A stretch of 64,000 nucleotides of DNA from Pseudisothecium myosuroides (Eukaryota; Streptophyta; Bryopsida; Hypnales; Lembophyllaceae): the NCBI GenBank assembly GCA_951799445.1, contig OX637295.1, positions 21,762,001-21,826,000 on the forward strand, written 5' to 3'. Position 1 is the first letter of the stretch. Every line of letters starts with the position of its first letter. Under the pieces are notes generated by a model. That model saw only the letters and a program-made list of their open reading frames with translations. It was not told where the DNA came from and did not search any database. This document shows positions 1 to 12,793 of this stretch, in pieces. Position numbers and translations under genes: made by a program.

Positions 1-310
1 GCTCTACACATATGGCTCATAAAATTCTTAAGTAGAGACATAACACAACAGACGTCAACTAAGAGTCAAAGGTCATGCCAAATCAAACAAGACTTAATCC
101 GCTTACATACTCTCACATGTAAGAAAAGTGGCTCTGTGGCTCAAGAAGCTCTTAATTGTTCACCTTGAGTTCAACCTTGCAAAAAAAGGAGTCAAGGAAT
201 CCTTTTCATACCAATTCAGCGAGTGATTGACAAGATTTCTCTACCCTAGAATGTAATGTTAAAGCTGTAGTGATTTTGCAAATTTTGAAAAACATCACAA
301 TATCACTGAC

Positions 311-2907
311 CTGCATTGACAAGTGCGATGTCATCGTCGCGGCGATGCGCTTGTTTATACTCCTTCACATACTCAAGCGGCTGTGTGAACGGCATGAAGA
401 CGCTAGCGAGAATCTCATCCCCTTTCAAATCCACCTTGCGGTAACCGATGAAGAAGTCCTTCGCCGCAATTTTCCTCGTCGCCCCGCCATTCCCCATGGC
501 CGTGAAGATGGCACCCGCCGCAATCCACAGCGGATTCAAATCCGAAATCGGACTGGCGGTCACGATGTTCCCGCCCAAGGACGACACGTTGCGAATTTGG
601 ACGCCAGCAAACCACCGCAGCTGCTCGATGACCGCCTTACACCCGGAGGTCTCAACCTCGCCCCGCTCCCGCACAATCTCGGAGAAAAAAAAGAACAAAT
701 TGGTGAGCGTCACAGAGGCGCCTATCTCCACGCCTCCCTCCACGACCTGTGGTTTTCACACGAAAGTTTAAACCCATTACACGTCAAAAAAACAAAAAAA
801 CTCAAATGGAAGGCACAACAAATTGTCAAACATCGAGAAAAAACAGCAATTAAAAACAGATGACATAGAAAATGCAGTATTTTCGGAAAACAACACATCC
901 CACGTAGTCCATTAAAGTCGAAATGTTAGCACCACAGGAAAATCAAAACACAGGAATCTCCAAGGAACTCAATATGGTGAACACAGACAGAGAAACAAGA
1001 CTGGAAACACAAGATTACAACATAACTGATTCTAAAGCTCATAATCATCCGTTTTGTCCATGAACTGTTTCATAAACCATGAAGAAGTTTGTACAGAAAT
1101 CCATTTAGGGAAAATTCTTCACAACTAACCTTCAATTTGAGAAGCTCAGGGACGTGCGTGGTGGCGATGAGCACCGGGTACAGCAGATTCTTGAACCTCA
1201 TCTCAATCCCGACTTCCGTGTTTCCCCCGACCATCTTCGCATGCGGGAACTGGGTCTTGAGCTGCAGCAGTTGCGAGAGCGACGTCGGGCGGAACCATTT
1301 CAAGCCCATGCGTCCTCGGAGCGACAGCGGCTTCACTTTGCGGCTGGCAAGCTTGGGTGGGAAGATGGGCTCTCCTCGTGGCACCACCACGTTGTCCTTC
1401 ACCCCGACGGAGCTTTCGAGCTTTCCTCCACAAGAGCACGGCTTTCCAGTAGAAGGGCAGATGAAGCTGCCATCGTTGTTGGCATGAGGGGTAGGGGCAT
1501 CAACTCCCGTGGCAGCTTGGATCGCGTCGTTGGTGTAGGGCGCCGTTTCTGTTTTGGCGAAGACGCGGAAGGCGTCCAAGATGGGGCGGTAGCCTGTGCA
1601 ACGACAAAGATTGCCTGCTAAACACTCCTCGATTTCGTCTTGCGTCGGAGGCTCTTTCTGGCTTCGCAGGAGCGAGTACATCGACATCACAAACCCTGGC
1701 GTGCAGAAGCCGCACTGCGAGCCATGCGCACTTGCTAGAGCTTCCTGGATGCCGGAATTGCACACCGTAAGGGAACTAGTATTCAAGTATGCAAATATTC
1801 CACTGAATTTCCTTCGAGGGCAAACGAAAATCATTCTACTGGATATGTTTTGAGATCTGGACGAAGAGACCATCGTGATTCTTACATCAAAAAGTATAAG
1901 TATTGTGCACTGGTGACGTGAAAGTAGAGCCTCCTTAAGAACATGCTGAGCCACAGGAGTGGCGAGGGATGTTATTTCCATGGTGAGGCTCTACTTTCAC
2001 GGCGATGGTTGGATCTTGTTCAATTATGCAAAGCAAGGGTCTAAATAGAAGGATATCATAAAGAAGGATAGAGTTGTTATGAGATACAACCATTTTGTCC
2101 ATATCCAATGCATGGCTGCCCCCTCTACAGAAATAGGTTAAACTGAGGACTGGATTCATTTAACTTCTGATTCGAAAAGATATATCATCACTGGTGAGAT
2201 TTTCAAGTGCCAGAGTGATAAACATCAATCTCTCAAGCGACGAAAAGAAAGAATTCTCCCAATATCCTCCCAAGGCGACTGTTATTACCTGCACGGGGTG
2301 TAACCCCAAGCGCCGGTTTCCAATTCCTTCCACGGTCACGACGTGCATGCCTTCCACGGAGTAGATGGGCGCCAAACACGCATTAATAGCACGGTTTCTG
2401 CATCCCAGGAAAGTTTGTCAATCATCACGGGAACTGCAAAGAGCTTCAGAAACATAGTGCCAAACATCAAAGTGATCATATGCGTCCCGTCTCATGACAA
2501 GATGCGTAATTCGCACTTACACGACGTGGCCGCTCTGCGAATCGTAATGCGACAGCATGACGGTGCACGCACCACACCCGCCCTCGCCGCAACCAAGCTT
2601 GGTTCCAGTTAGCCCAATTCCTGTATCGCAAAACCCCAGCAACAGAGGGTCAGAAAATTCTCCAATTGGGTCGGGTGCAAACGCCATCGCTTCAAGCGAT
2701 CACAAACAATGCCACTATTGTGTGATTAAGAATTGGTTGGTCAATTGGGTACGTACCTCGCAGATACTCGAGAAGCGTGAGATGGGCAACGTCTGGCGGT
2801 AAAGCGAACCGCTTTCCATTGACGTACAAAACGGCATCCTCCTCTTTGGCAAAATCCACGGCTGCTGTGAGCTCGGCCCCGATGCTAGGCGCGTCTAAAG
2901 ACCCCAT
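311..2907 (-). CDS. XDH: Xanthine dehydrogenase, N-terminal part (5 exons, runs off the window)
   Basis: Molybdo-flavoenzyme of purine catabolism (hypoxanthine to xanthine to urate). Five exons join in phase with GT/AG borders: 2907-2757, 2620-2521, 2397-2289, 1744-1130 and 746-311, giving about 470 residues. Exon 1 starts at the ATG at 2907 and encodes the ferredoxin-fold start (VLYVNGKRF). Exon 2 carries the first 2Fe-2S motif CGEGGCGAC; exon 4 carries the second cluster (CGFCTPG, then CRCTGYRP). Exons 4-5 hold the FAD-binding domain ([26 protein letters not shown], then [13 protein letters not shown]). The last visible exon ends with a CAG/GTCAGT donor and the intron fills 1-310; the molybdopterin domain lies outside the window. 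Introns are 123-544 bp. Aldehyde oxidase is the nearest alternative, but the spacing and wording of the Fe-S and FAD blocks fit plant XDH better. No stop or frameshift is seen. Confidence 0.93.
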
Positions 2908-2999
2908 CCTCGCTCCCTGCGCTCCTCCGAGTCGCAATTACATCCACACCGCCCCAGATTCCTCTTCCTAAATTTCTACAAAACCGCCGCAGAAACTCT

Positions 3000-4095
3000 C
3001 AAAGTTCAGAATTCGACCCCAAATTCGTCCCTGGACGAGACCGGACGATGAAACCTCGAAACTCAAGACCCAAACCTCAGAATGCACGCGAGCAAAGTGA
3101 AAACAAACGCTCAATACAAAATGAAACTAATGGTGATAGAAATGGCAAGCAGACTCTCCAACTCGAGATCGCCCTCTCAACCTCCGCCTATGAAGCACTC
3201 AAGCACTTCTTCGTCCTAAATTTTTTTTAAAAGACCGCAGCAAATATTGAAGTGCAAATTCGTCGCCGTACGAGTCGAAACGAGACGATCCAAGTTCGAA
3301 ATTCAAAACCCGAAGCTCAAATCACAAGCGTACCAAGGGAAAGGAAAATAGTGAACTAGAATGTACGATAGAGACGGTGAACACCTCTCCCAACCTCCGC
3401 CTGCGAAGCTCCCCAATCACTTCCTAAATCTCCACAAAACAGCCGCAATGTACAAAATTCGCCCGAAAATTCGTCGCCAGACGATTTGAGACGAGACGGG
3501 ACGATCAAAACTCAAACTTCAACGCCCAAAGCTCAAAACCCAGGAATGTAAAGAAAAAGTACAACAGAGAGAAGAAGCGACAGAAGTAGTTTGTGATGAC
3601 AGAGACGATGAGTACGTCTGCCAACCGCCTACGAAGCTCCCCAATCACCCCCTCACTATTCTCATATATCCACAAAACAGTCGTCATGTGCGAAATTCAC
3701 CCAAAAATTCGTCGCTAGACGACACGAGACTGACGAGACGAGCGAGTCGGACGATCCAAACTCAAATTTCAAAGCCCGAAGGTCAAAACCCAGATTCGCA
3801 AAGTAAAAGTAAAACAATGAGAAGAAGCGAAGTACCGGTACTTTGCGCCTGGCCTGTTGTGTGAAAGATGGCGAGAACGCCTGCCAATCTCCACCAACGA
3901 AGCTCCCCAATCACCTCTTCGTCCTATAAATCTCCACAAAACGACCTCAATGTCCAAACTTCGTCGCTGGACGAGACGAGACGAGACGAGAGTGAGACGA
4001 TTCAAACTCAAATTTCAAAGCCCAAGGCTCAGGTTTGCACAGTAAAAGTAAAACTGTGAGAAGAAGCGAAGTCCTGTGGCGTTGCCTGTGTGAAA
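3000..4095. repeat. Tandem repeat, about 5 copies of a 210-250 bp unit
   Basis: Each unit has a core like ATTCGTCGCYRGACGAGAC, then GACGATCCAAACTCAAATTTCAA-type sequence, then GAAGCTCCCCAATCAC and a TCTCCACAAAAC tail. Cores are near 3027, 3259, 3469, 3706 and 3957, so periods are about 232, 210, 237 and 251. The block lies directly upstream of the XDH start codon (reading on the minus strand) and probably overlaps its promoter or 5' leader. Short internal GACGA runs vary in number between units. Confidence 0.8.
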
Positions 4096-5233
4096 GAACT
4101 AAATGGCGAGCCCGCTCTGGCTAGGTAGCTCTATTGCAGAATATCTTCGGGGCTACTTAGGCCAAAGCGTTGCTTTTGGGAAGAATCCGGGGCGGGATGA
4201 ATGGGCATCGCGGCAGGTAGCGAGCGGAGAGCAGCGAATTGGGGCGGTGAGTGGCCGCGGAAGCGCGGCAAGGGACGGAAGAGGCTCCGGTGCGCTCCAG
4301 TTGGCATTGCAGTCGCCTTTCCCGTTTCCCATGGGGTGGGGTGGGGTGGGGTGGGGTGGGATTCTGCTATCAGAAAGACACGCCAGCATCCGTCAGATGC
4401 GCAAATTCAAGCCTATCTGCTTTGGACGGAAACGCTGGCGAAGAGTCTGATGAGAGTGTGATCCTGCAGCCAAAATTTCCAAATCCTTCCCACTGGATGG
4501 TAGGAGGTCCATATGCAGAGCGTTAAACCCGTCCCACGAAGTAGGACCAGCAGGGGGGTTTACTCCAGAGGATAACGCAGGAATTTTTTATTTGTCACAT
4601 ACGATAAAATTTGCAAATTTTGAATTCATATTTGCAATCAGAGACCCCAAATTAGCTAGGAGAAGTCTGTAACATACCCTAAACACATCACAAAGTAGGG
4701 TGTGTTTTTTTTTACTTTTATCCTAGAGAACACAAAATTCACCCCGCTTTGTGGGATGGATTTAGTGTCTTGCGGTTCATAGTGGGACTCTAAAATTGTC
4801 CTCTATCATGGAGGTACATTTTTCCTTCTCATAGCACCAGCAATGTACAAATAGTATACATTTCATGAAGTGGATGCTTTTAGTGACCATTGCATTTTGA
4901 CTTCAAAAATCCATAACTAATTCCACAATTTGCCAAAAAAATATGACTCAACTTGGTTTAGATGCCAATTCCATTTGTCTTTCAAGGAAAATTTACTAAA
5001 AAATATTTCAAGAAGTCTAACCTTCCCAAATTAATTTTCAGCTCTTGAATGGGTGCTTCATGGATCTTTTACCTTAATCAAGGTAGCATTTACATTAAGG
5101 TATGCTAGAATCTACATTAAGGTATTCACTCCTATAAATTGTCAATAACATTGAACCTCCCATTCCCAACCATTGACCCATACCCAACCTATAGGTACGT
5201 GTAGTTATTTCCGACCAAGGTTGCGCCATTTTT
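4096..5233. other. Spacer: GC-rich part then AT-rich part, no gene supported
   Basis: 4100-4500 is GC-rich and open in several frames on both strands, but none shows a recognisable domain or consistent splice sites. From 4560 the sequence becomes AT-rich and nothing coding is seen. Confidence 0.5.
4333..4360 (+). repeat. (GGGGT)n microsatellite, possible G-quadruplex
   Basis: Five consecutive GGGGT units followed by GGG. Four or more G-runs separated by single T are the classical G-quadruplex pattern. It sits in a GC-rich stretch of about 400 bp (4100-4500), far above the local base composition, upstream of XDH. Confidence 0.8.
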
Positions 5234-6119
5234 TTAAACCCCTAAAGGACTAGCTTGCTATTTTTAGCAATGCAGAAATTTTGGGCAAGTGTATGTGACT
5301 GGAGATTTTCATATTTTAGGCTGAATTTTTATTAGAAGAAGGGGAAGAGGAATATCTTTCATATGCATTATATTTCATGACCTTTGGAAATAGGAGTCAA
5401 AAGTTATGGCCTAATATGCTACTCTTTATTGTAACTGGGCAGTTTGGGCAGTTTGGGCAGTCTGGGCAGATTAGAAAAAATCACTTTTTTGAAAAACAAA
5501 AATTTGAAATTGGTTTTCTCTCTCTCTCTCTCTCTCTCTATGTACACGGAAAGCTTTGAATCATTCCATTTTGATTAATGAGTCAAAATTAATGAGGAAT
5601 TTTAGTTTGCGCATAGTTACGGATTCTCTACTTTAAAATAAACTTTGAAGTCGTTTATTTTACTCAATTTTCAATATTTTTTGAAAATAATTAAACTCTT
5701 AACAATTTTGTATTTTGAATCATTCTCTACTTCTTCCTACTTACTATTTTTTTTCTATATGTTGTACAATTTTAAATGATTTGAAATTTTTTAAGCATGT
5801 AGACAACTTGTTTAGGAAAAGGAATTCAAAGAAGCACCACCACTTTGGACTTTTTTTCATAGAAAAGTGAGCTTGTGAAGTGCAGCTGCTTTGTTTTCCG
5901 CAGGGCCAAAAAAATGATTTGAATGAATTTTAATGTTTATATCTTGCAATCCATGTGGTGGAAATTTCTGAAATGTTTACCTTGTATTCTCAAGTGAGCA
6001 TACTACAAGTTCCTATGGTTTCATATGTCAAAAAAATTCAAAAAATTGGTACTTGTACTAAAAATGGCAATTTTTGAGCATTTTTGGTGAAAACATAGTC
6101 ATGGAACTTTAGGGATTAA
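5234..6119. mobile_element. TTAA-family MITE-like element 1
   Basis: Starts TTAAACCCCTAAAGGAC and ends ACTTTAGGGATTAA, the terminal inverted repeats of the family. A run of GGGCAG units begins at 5438, 204 bp from the left end. No transposase is encoded. This copy is the uninterrupted relative of the element broken by insertions at 53.6-56.4 kb; the TTAA at 5791-5794 is the matching empty site. Confidence 0.8.
5517..5539 (+). repeat. (TC)n microsatellite
   Basis: About eleven TC dinucleotides in a row inside TTAA-family element 1. Confidence 0.9.
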
Positions 6120-7926
6120 GCTTAGAATGTTTTTTTTTTTTTCCTTTTCATAGTTGGAACTAATAAGTTCATAGCACATGTCCTTGCAATGTCCCAAGTT
6201 GTGAGAAAGAAATTAGGAAATAATGAATAGGAAAAAAGTTCTTGAATGATCAGAACTGGAAGTGTCTAAACATTGGCCATGGATCCGAAGCACTTTTTGT
6301 CTCCCAAAATTCATAGTAATTTTAGATCAAGCGATAAAATTACCAATTTTTTTGCAATCTCCGTCATTCCTATTGATGCACCTCTGAAAACATTTGTTTT
6401 GCCTTGCACTACTCCAGCCATCACATTGGAATTGCTTACTTGGTTGGTTATGGATGGTTCTACCTTAGTTACAATTGAGAGCATATTTATTAACATTAAA
6501 CATAAATTTTTTGTAGTAGATCTTATTGGCACTTGGAAGATGGTTCCAGAACACTTTAGCATGCATTGTTTGGACATCATAAGAGCCAGTTGCCATTACC
6601 TGATTGGACCTCTACTTCTGTAGCTACAAGTTCTGATTCCCATCCAACCTAATGGAAAGCTCATGTCCAACCTTGTGCTCTAATCAGCCTTTTGGACCCC
6701 TCCAATGGCTGGAGGTGTAGGCAAATAATGGCAACCAACTCTAAAGGGAGGTTTACCAAACTAAGGGATTAGAGGATCTCAAAGGTATCCCACTTTGTTA
6801 GATGTGACCATGGGAAGCAAGAGCCCGTGACAAAAAAATAGATATGCCATTTTGTGTAGTCTAGCTTTAAATCCAAGAGAGACTATAGTGGGGTAGTATC
6901 TATATATTATTAGATCTGATAAAATGAATTGCTAGATCTATTAAATGTATAAAAATCTATAATTGTGAGAGTTAGCTCTTCATGGCCTCCTAAAATTCCA
7001 TTAGGTCTAACTTAAAGAGTTGGGTAAAAAGAAGTTCCTAAAAATCAACCAAACATCACTTGCATTGGCTATCTAGGATTCCAACTGGACTTTTCATCCA
7101 TGAAGAATGGCACTAGCCAAAGTGTAAACCCAACTTAGACCACGACCTATCTCTCGACCAATCACTATTTTGAAAATTCAAGAAGTCCCCGCTTTTGATT
7201 TAAGTGTAAACCACCCTTAAGTTCTGAATTTTCAAAGTTCTATCACAAAGTATACCAAAAATCAACAATAGGCTCTGGCATAGATTTTAATATTTTAATT
7301 GTGTGAATCTTGTGTAATCAACATTTAAGAAAAAATGATCTTTTGGGGTCTAAATGTAGGTGTTGCGTTTGGAGAAGTGTTGATTATGGGTGTCCATATC
7401 TTAATAGCAACTAAGCATATATAAAACAAACTTCAATTTTACAATTAAAATCAAAAAAGAATCTCCAACAGTGTTGAGTTAGAGGTGCCTCCGCCAAGTT
7501 TTATGATGTTTTCACTTCCATGTGAGTAGAAAGAAACTACATTTTAGGATTAGCTTTGCCTTGTTACCAAACAAAAAAGAACTAAAAAGTTCAAGTCCAA
7601 TGTTAAAAATTGTTGTTTTGGAAAGTCAAAAACTTGCCTACCCACTTTTTATAAGGACAGTCTCCCTAAAATTTTGCAAGTCACCAATTCTATTTCTTTT
7701 CTTTTAAATTAATGCACACTTCTATGCAAAATTCCAGAAATTCCTTTTTTTTCCTAGCAAATTTTGGTCAGTTTTTGTACATAAATGTTAACTCTTATGA
7801 ATATAAAACATAGACATAGATTTTTTTATTTTTTTATTTTTTGCAAGTGAAATTAGATTCCAACACTTTTCTATTCTTATTTTTTTTAATTAGTATGCAA
7901 TGGGAGCGTCACAATAGTTACTACAT
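6120..7926. other. Spacer without supported gene
   Basis: AT-rich. A 116-codon open frame at 6273-6623 (plus) overlaps an 89-codon frame on the other strand. Neither has a recognisable domain, so I do not call a gene. Confidence 0.5.
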
Positions 7927-8141
7927 TAGAACTTCTCTTAGTGCATAATATGCACTAAGAGAGATTGTACTTTGAAACCTTTATTGCTAAACAGTGGTTG
8001 GAGGCCTTGTAGTTAGGAGCCATGTGGTTGGAGGCCATGTAGTTAGAAGCCACGTTAGGTAGTGAACAATACTGCACCTCTCCAAATGCATAAACCTCTC
8101 TTAGTGCATAGTGTTGGGACTATGCACTAAGAGAGGTTCTA
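7927..8141. mobile_element. Small MITE with hairpin ends (pogo/Emigrant-like TIR)
   Basis: Outer inverted repeats TAGAACTTCTCTTAGTGCAT (left) and its complement ending at 8141, differing at one base in 21. Each end also folds on itself (TTAGTGCATAATATGCACTAA at the left). The TAGAACCTCT start resembles pogo/Emigrant-type TIRs (CAGTARAACCTCT). No coding capacity. Confidence 0.7.
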
Positions 8142-8617
8142 TTGTACACTCTTTAGCAAGTTTGGGAAAGTTTGTACTCTTCCACATGGACGTGTAAGAA
8201 AAGTTCAATGAATTAGGTGAATTTGGTGATGTGCTTGAGTCATATTAAACTTGTCAACAAATTCAAGGACAAGAGGCAAGGAGGATGCTCAATTGTGATT
8301 TTACTTTTTGAATACCATATGAATAATTATAGAATCTCAAAGTATTGTTAGTAAGTGCAAAAAGGACAATTTTTTTTACTCTAAACATTAGTATTTTATA
8401 ATTTATTCTACCAAAGTTTCTAAAATGTTTTCCACACAGTTTTATATAAATCTTATGCAAGATCCTATATTTAGATATGTAAAAAAATTAAAATTTCCTC
8501 TCAACTTTTGCACTACAAATGCCAATTTTGGATGAAACAAAATTGGAACTTTAGGGCTTTAACATCATAGCCATGCCCTCTAAATAGCTTTCTAATAAAT
8601 ATTCAAAATTGCAATGT
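8142..8617. other. Spacer, nothing recognised
   Basis: AT-rich sequence. Part of it (8340-8560) resembles interior sequence of the TTAA-family elements, without recognisable ends. Confidence 0.4.
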
Positions 8618-9177
8618 TTAACCCTTTAAGGACCAAATGTTCAATTTTTGAACAGCGGATGAACACTAACACTTTCCAAAATACAAAAAAATGCATTTTT
8701 TCATCCATCAATTTTTTGCTAGATTCTTGTATTAGTTCTCTAATATTAAAATAATATAAATTATGAAGGCTTTGTCTTGCAACTATAATTCAAAGGGTAA
8801 TGGTAGGTCTTGCTTCAAAAAGTAATTTTTCAATTTCAACCGAACTGACTTGCTTAGAAATGTAAAATAAAAATCTTTAAAAATCACTACAATTAGAACC
8901 TAATATTTTGAACTCAAAAGAAAAATATTCTTGTAAAAATTCCAAATTTTTCAATCTACAATCAATTTTAGAAGGAATTTTCAATTTTTGACTTCAAATT
9001 TAATTGAAAAATATTGTTTAATTTAGTAGTTGATCTAATCATATAAATATAATCTATGAATTGTACTTTACAACTATTGTTTGAAAGTTGTCATGAAATT
9101 ACTCTTCTAAGTTGCATTTCATAAAACATTTGCTTACTTTGGAAATTTGGACTACCACTTGGTTCTTTAGCGATTAA
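8618..9177. mobile_element. TTAA-family element 2 (degenerate)
   Basis: Left end TTAACCCTTTAAGGACCAAA, right end TTGGTTCTTTAGCGATTAA; both are diverged family ends. About 560 bp, noncoding. Confidence 0.6.
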
Positions 9178-9458
9178 GAATTCAATACTTTATAAATCAA
9201 TTATTATGTACATAGATTCACTAGGACACACTTTTAACCTAAAAGAAATTCTAGCTATAATCAAAATTTCTAGACATAAGATCTTCACTTTGATATCTTC
9301 CTCCAAATCTTGATTTAGAAACTTGGATGAAAATAATGAAGCACCGAATGAACTTCTAGTCATATTCTTGAAGACTAATCAAAAATTGTACTTCATATGT
9401 TTCAAGTAGATTTAAACAACATTTGCAATGCACTCAATTGACACCCAATTCTTAGGTG

Positions 9459-10262
9459 TTAATCCCTAAAGTCCCCAAGCCTCTTTCTTTCAGAAATTGC
9501 TCAAAATTACTATTTCTAGTACAAATAGCAAAATAATTTTTGAAAAAACTATTTTTTTTAATATCTTACCATAATATCTTACAATATACTATATTAAAAA
9601 TGTGTGAAAAAAATTCAAAAACTCTGATTGCATAGATTGTAAGAGAATTGCATTCAAAGTAAATAAATCATTCCTTTTTAGCATTGTGGCAAACTAGTTT
9701 ATAAGATTTTAGTTAAAAGTAGGTACAAGATTATTGAGGGAAAAATTAAATCATATATTACAATTAAAAGATAGAATTAAAACACACTAATTCCAATTGC
9801 GAGAGTGTTCTAACAACTAAAGTTAATCTTGTAGAGTTTTTTTTATAAATTGTGTTAAAATTGAGATCTGAAATGAATCCAATAATTTATTTTTTCAAGA
9901 AGATGTTCTAATTGCCCACAAACAAGATCAACTTCATAGCTTTCTCATCACTTCTCCAAATGAAACAAACTAAAGCTGTCCATGTAGACAAAAAATATAA
10001 TCTATGAGAAAATAATTTTCAAATTTTTTATTTCAAGTCTTTTTGGATTTCTTTTGTTGCCCAATGAGTTGAACTTTATGCTTAGGATGGCCTAACTTTT
10101 GCTCCTAGGCACTGATAGAAATAAATATGATATTCTCCAAAAACTAATGCGTTTCTATCTTAACAAAAAGATTCAAAAATTGCACCAAAAATTAATATCA
10201 TAGGAACATGCTATAACTTTCATTTGTCCCCTGAGAGAACAATGGGACTTAATAGGAATCAA
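9459..10262. mobile_element. TTAA-family element 3 (degenerate)
   Basis: Left end TTAATCCCTAAAGTCCCCAA. The right end has decayed to ATGGGACTTAATAGGAATCAA but still matches the 3' module of the element at 15108-16025 (GCTCCTAGGCAC, then TTTGTCCCCTGAGAGAACAA). It lies back to back with element 4. Confidence 0.55.
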
Positions 10263-10265
10263 CCT

Positions 10266-11208
10266 TTAACCCCTAAAGGACCAAACTGCGTTTTTTGGCC
10301 ATATAGAAATTTTGGGCAGGTCCATGTGACTAGATAATTCCATATTTTAAGCTGAAATTTTAATAGAAGGTGGGCGCAAGGAATATCTTTCATATGCACT
10401 AAATTTCAGGACATTTGGAAATAGGAGTCAAAAGTTATGGCCAAATATGTTACTTTTTTTCATAACTGGGCAGTCCGGGCAGCAAGAAAAATTTGTCAAA
10501 AATTTGATTTTTTTTTTTTTAATATTTTTTTTCTTGTAGATTATATTTTTGTCTATCTGGAAAGCTTTGATTCATTTCATTTGGATTTGTTATGAGAAAG
10601 TTATGGACATTCTTGTTTTTCGGGCAGTTAGAGCATTTTCTTGAAAAAAATAACTTGTAGGATTCATTTCTAAATGCTATTTTTGCAATTTAAAAAAATT
10701 AATAAATTCTCATGGTTTAGTTTACTTGCTAGAACAATCTCACCATTGGGATTAGTGTATTTTAATTTCATTTAAAATATATTAATGTTTTAGATTTTCC
10801 TTCTATCTTGTACCTACTTCTACTTAATAAATTTTTTAGGAATGATAAATAAGTTTTTTTGAATATTTTTTTTTCCCTAGACTCTCAACTCAATTCTCCA
10901 CTATAAAGATTTGAACCTCAAAACTCTGTAGTGCAAAAAATTTAAGTGAAAAATGTTTAAAGTCAAAAAATCTAGTCCCGCAATGTACTGAAATACTTGT
11001 TTTTTCCACTTTAAACGCGGATATCTTGCAATCTGAGCGGTCAAAAATTCTGAAATTTTTTCCACACATTCTCATACTAGTTAGGTGTAAGATCCTACGG
11101 TTAGATGTGCAAAAAAAACATTTTTCATTTTTTTTTACTCCTTGCTATAGAAATGGCAGTTTTGATGGGTTTTTGGCAGAAAAAAGGCCTTGGGCCTTTA
11201 GGGGTTAA
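10266..11208. mobile_element. TTAA-family element 4 (complete)
   Basis: TTAACCCCTAAAGGACCAAA at the left and GGCCTTTAGGGGTTAA at the right. The GGGCAG-N3-GGGCAG motif starts at 10468, 202 bp from the left end. The two ends belong to different sequence sub-types, which combine differently in other copies. Noncoding, 943 bp. Confidence 0.85.
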
Positions 11209-11237
11209 AAGGACAAGACCTATTACCAAGGTATATT

Positions 11238-11498
11238 AGAGTTATTCGTAAAGTCCTCCCTAGTTTGGGCAGAACTTTTTCTGAAATTGAGAAGGCAACT
11301 ATAGTTGAAGTGTCAAAAAAATTTGCAAGATACTTATGACACACAACCTCAAAAGTGGGGACCAAACTTTTTTAGGCACCATTTTGATGGAAAAATAAGT
11401 TTCATACCCACTTTTATTCCGACTTTTTTAACTCAACCGGCTTTTTCACAAAACTCACGGGTTTAAACCCCAGTTTAGGGTACTTTACGAATAACTCT
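11238..11498. mobile_element. MITE with TIR AGAGTTATTCGTAAAGT
   Basis: Perfect 17-bp inverted ends: AGAGTTATTCGTAAAGT at the left and ACTTTACGAATAACTCT at the right, 261 bp apart. Both flanks carry ATT next to the ends, a possible 3-bp target duplication. Noncoding. Confidence 0.75.
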
Positions 11499-12540
11499 AT
11501 TGCCCAAAACTAATCCAATTCATGAACCAATAGGTGCATTCTTCATCTCTACAATGATCTTGAAAGTCATCTATTAATCAGGTTTTGGTTGCCTGGGCAT
11601 TACAAGGTTAAAAATGCGCTAGGCCCTTGAGTGATTTTACATTCTTGAGGTAACTACACCTAAATTGTCCACACAAGCATGTAAACAGGTTCCTATTATT
11701 AAATTGTTTAAGTTCCTTTGAATCTTGTTGGAAATCAAAAGAGATTCTAGATTCTCTCAAGATACACTCATTGGACAATGTATGAATAATCTATGCAATA
11801 TCAAAATGTTGAAAACAAGTACACCAAAAATCGACCCAAGAATCTCATGAATGGGAATCGTACAAGAATCTATAAGGGGTCGGTTTAGAAACGGGTAGCA
11901 ATTGGATGCATGCAATTATTCTTGAATATGTAAAAGTAAAATATCACCTTGCATTTCAGATATTAGTTTTTGTGTTTTTGTTTTTTTATTTGGGTGTGTG
12001 TGCAAAAATCAGCATTTCTGATGGGAGAAATCATGGCTAGGCTAGAACTGTACAGTACATGTAGCATATCTGTACATGTGCCAGATCAATATAAGTGGCA
12101 GATCTGTACATGTAGCAGATCTGTACATGTTGATTAAACTGGATTGATGATAAGGAGATAACTTTGAATTTTGTGAAGATTTCTCCGCCTCAGGATGGTT
12201 CGCAGAAATTGCTTCCGCTTCTCAGTTCAAGCCATTCAGCCGAGATCTCACTCCGGTGCAATTTTTTGAGTTTTATCAGCTATTTTCCTTGGATTCTCAT
12301 ACTGAACCATTTTTTTTTTCAAGTACTGACTCCGGTTATTTTCTCTAATCTTTTTTATTGTAAATAGAATTTTACAAATATGTTCGCTGGTTTTTTGTCG
12401 ATGTTTTCAAATTGCAACCACGTTTTTTACCCAATTTCATCGATTAGTTTTGAACTAGCGGCCAGTTTTTCCCAAAGACTACTTTGGTGAGGCTCATCTC
12501 CAAGTAAAAACCTACCCTTTATTTTGTCACTTGTAGTACG
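11499..12540. other. Spacer with a short imperfect repeat
   Basis: No gene seen. 12048-12131 contains four variants of the phrase AGATCTGTACATGT. An open frame at 12164-12367 has no recognisable content. Confidence 0.5.
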
Positions 12541-12793
12541 TTAACGCCCAAAGGACCAAATGACCGTTGAATGTATGCAAGTAATTTCGTAACTTCAAAC
12601 GTTATAATCTTTCAATCTGTGCGGTCAAAGTTTTTGAAATTTTTCTACACATTCCTAGAGAAGTTTAGTATAAATTTCTGTGGTTAGATTTTGAAAAAAA
12701 AATCATTTTTTTCATTTTTTTCCTTGCTGCCCTAAAAAGTGGCGGTTTTTGACAATTTTTGCCCAAAATGTGCCTTGGTCCTTTAGGGATTTA
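12541..12793. mobile_element. TTAA-family element 5 (short)
   Basis: TTAACGCCCAAAGGACCAAA at the left and TTGGTCCTTTAGGGATTTA at the right, 253 bp. It looks like an internally deleted copy. Confidence 0.65.

Noticed and set aside
415..771. Open frames overlapping XDH exon 5 on both strands
   Set aside because: Shadows of the real minus-strand exon with its conserved FAD-domain residues.
6273..6623. 116-codon plus-strand open frame
   Set aside because: No recognisable domain, overlapped by an open frame on the other strand, AT-rich codon content like the flanks.
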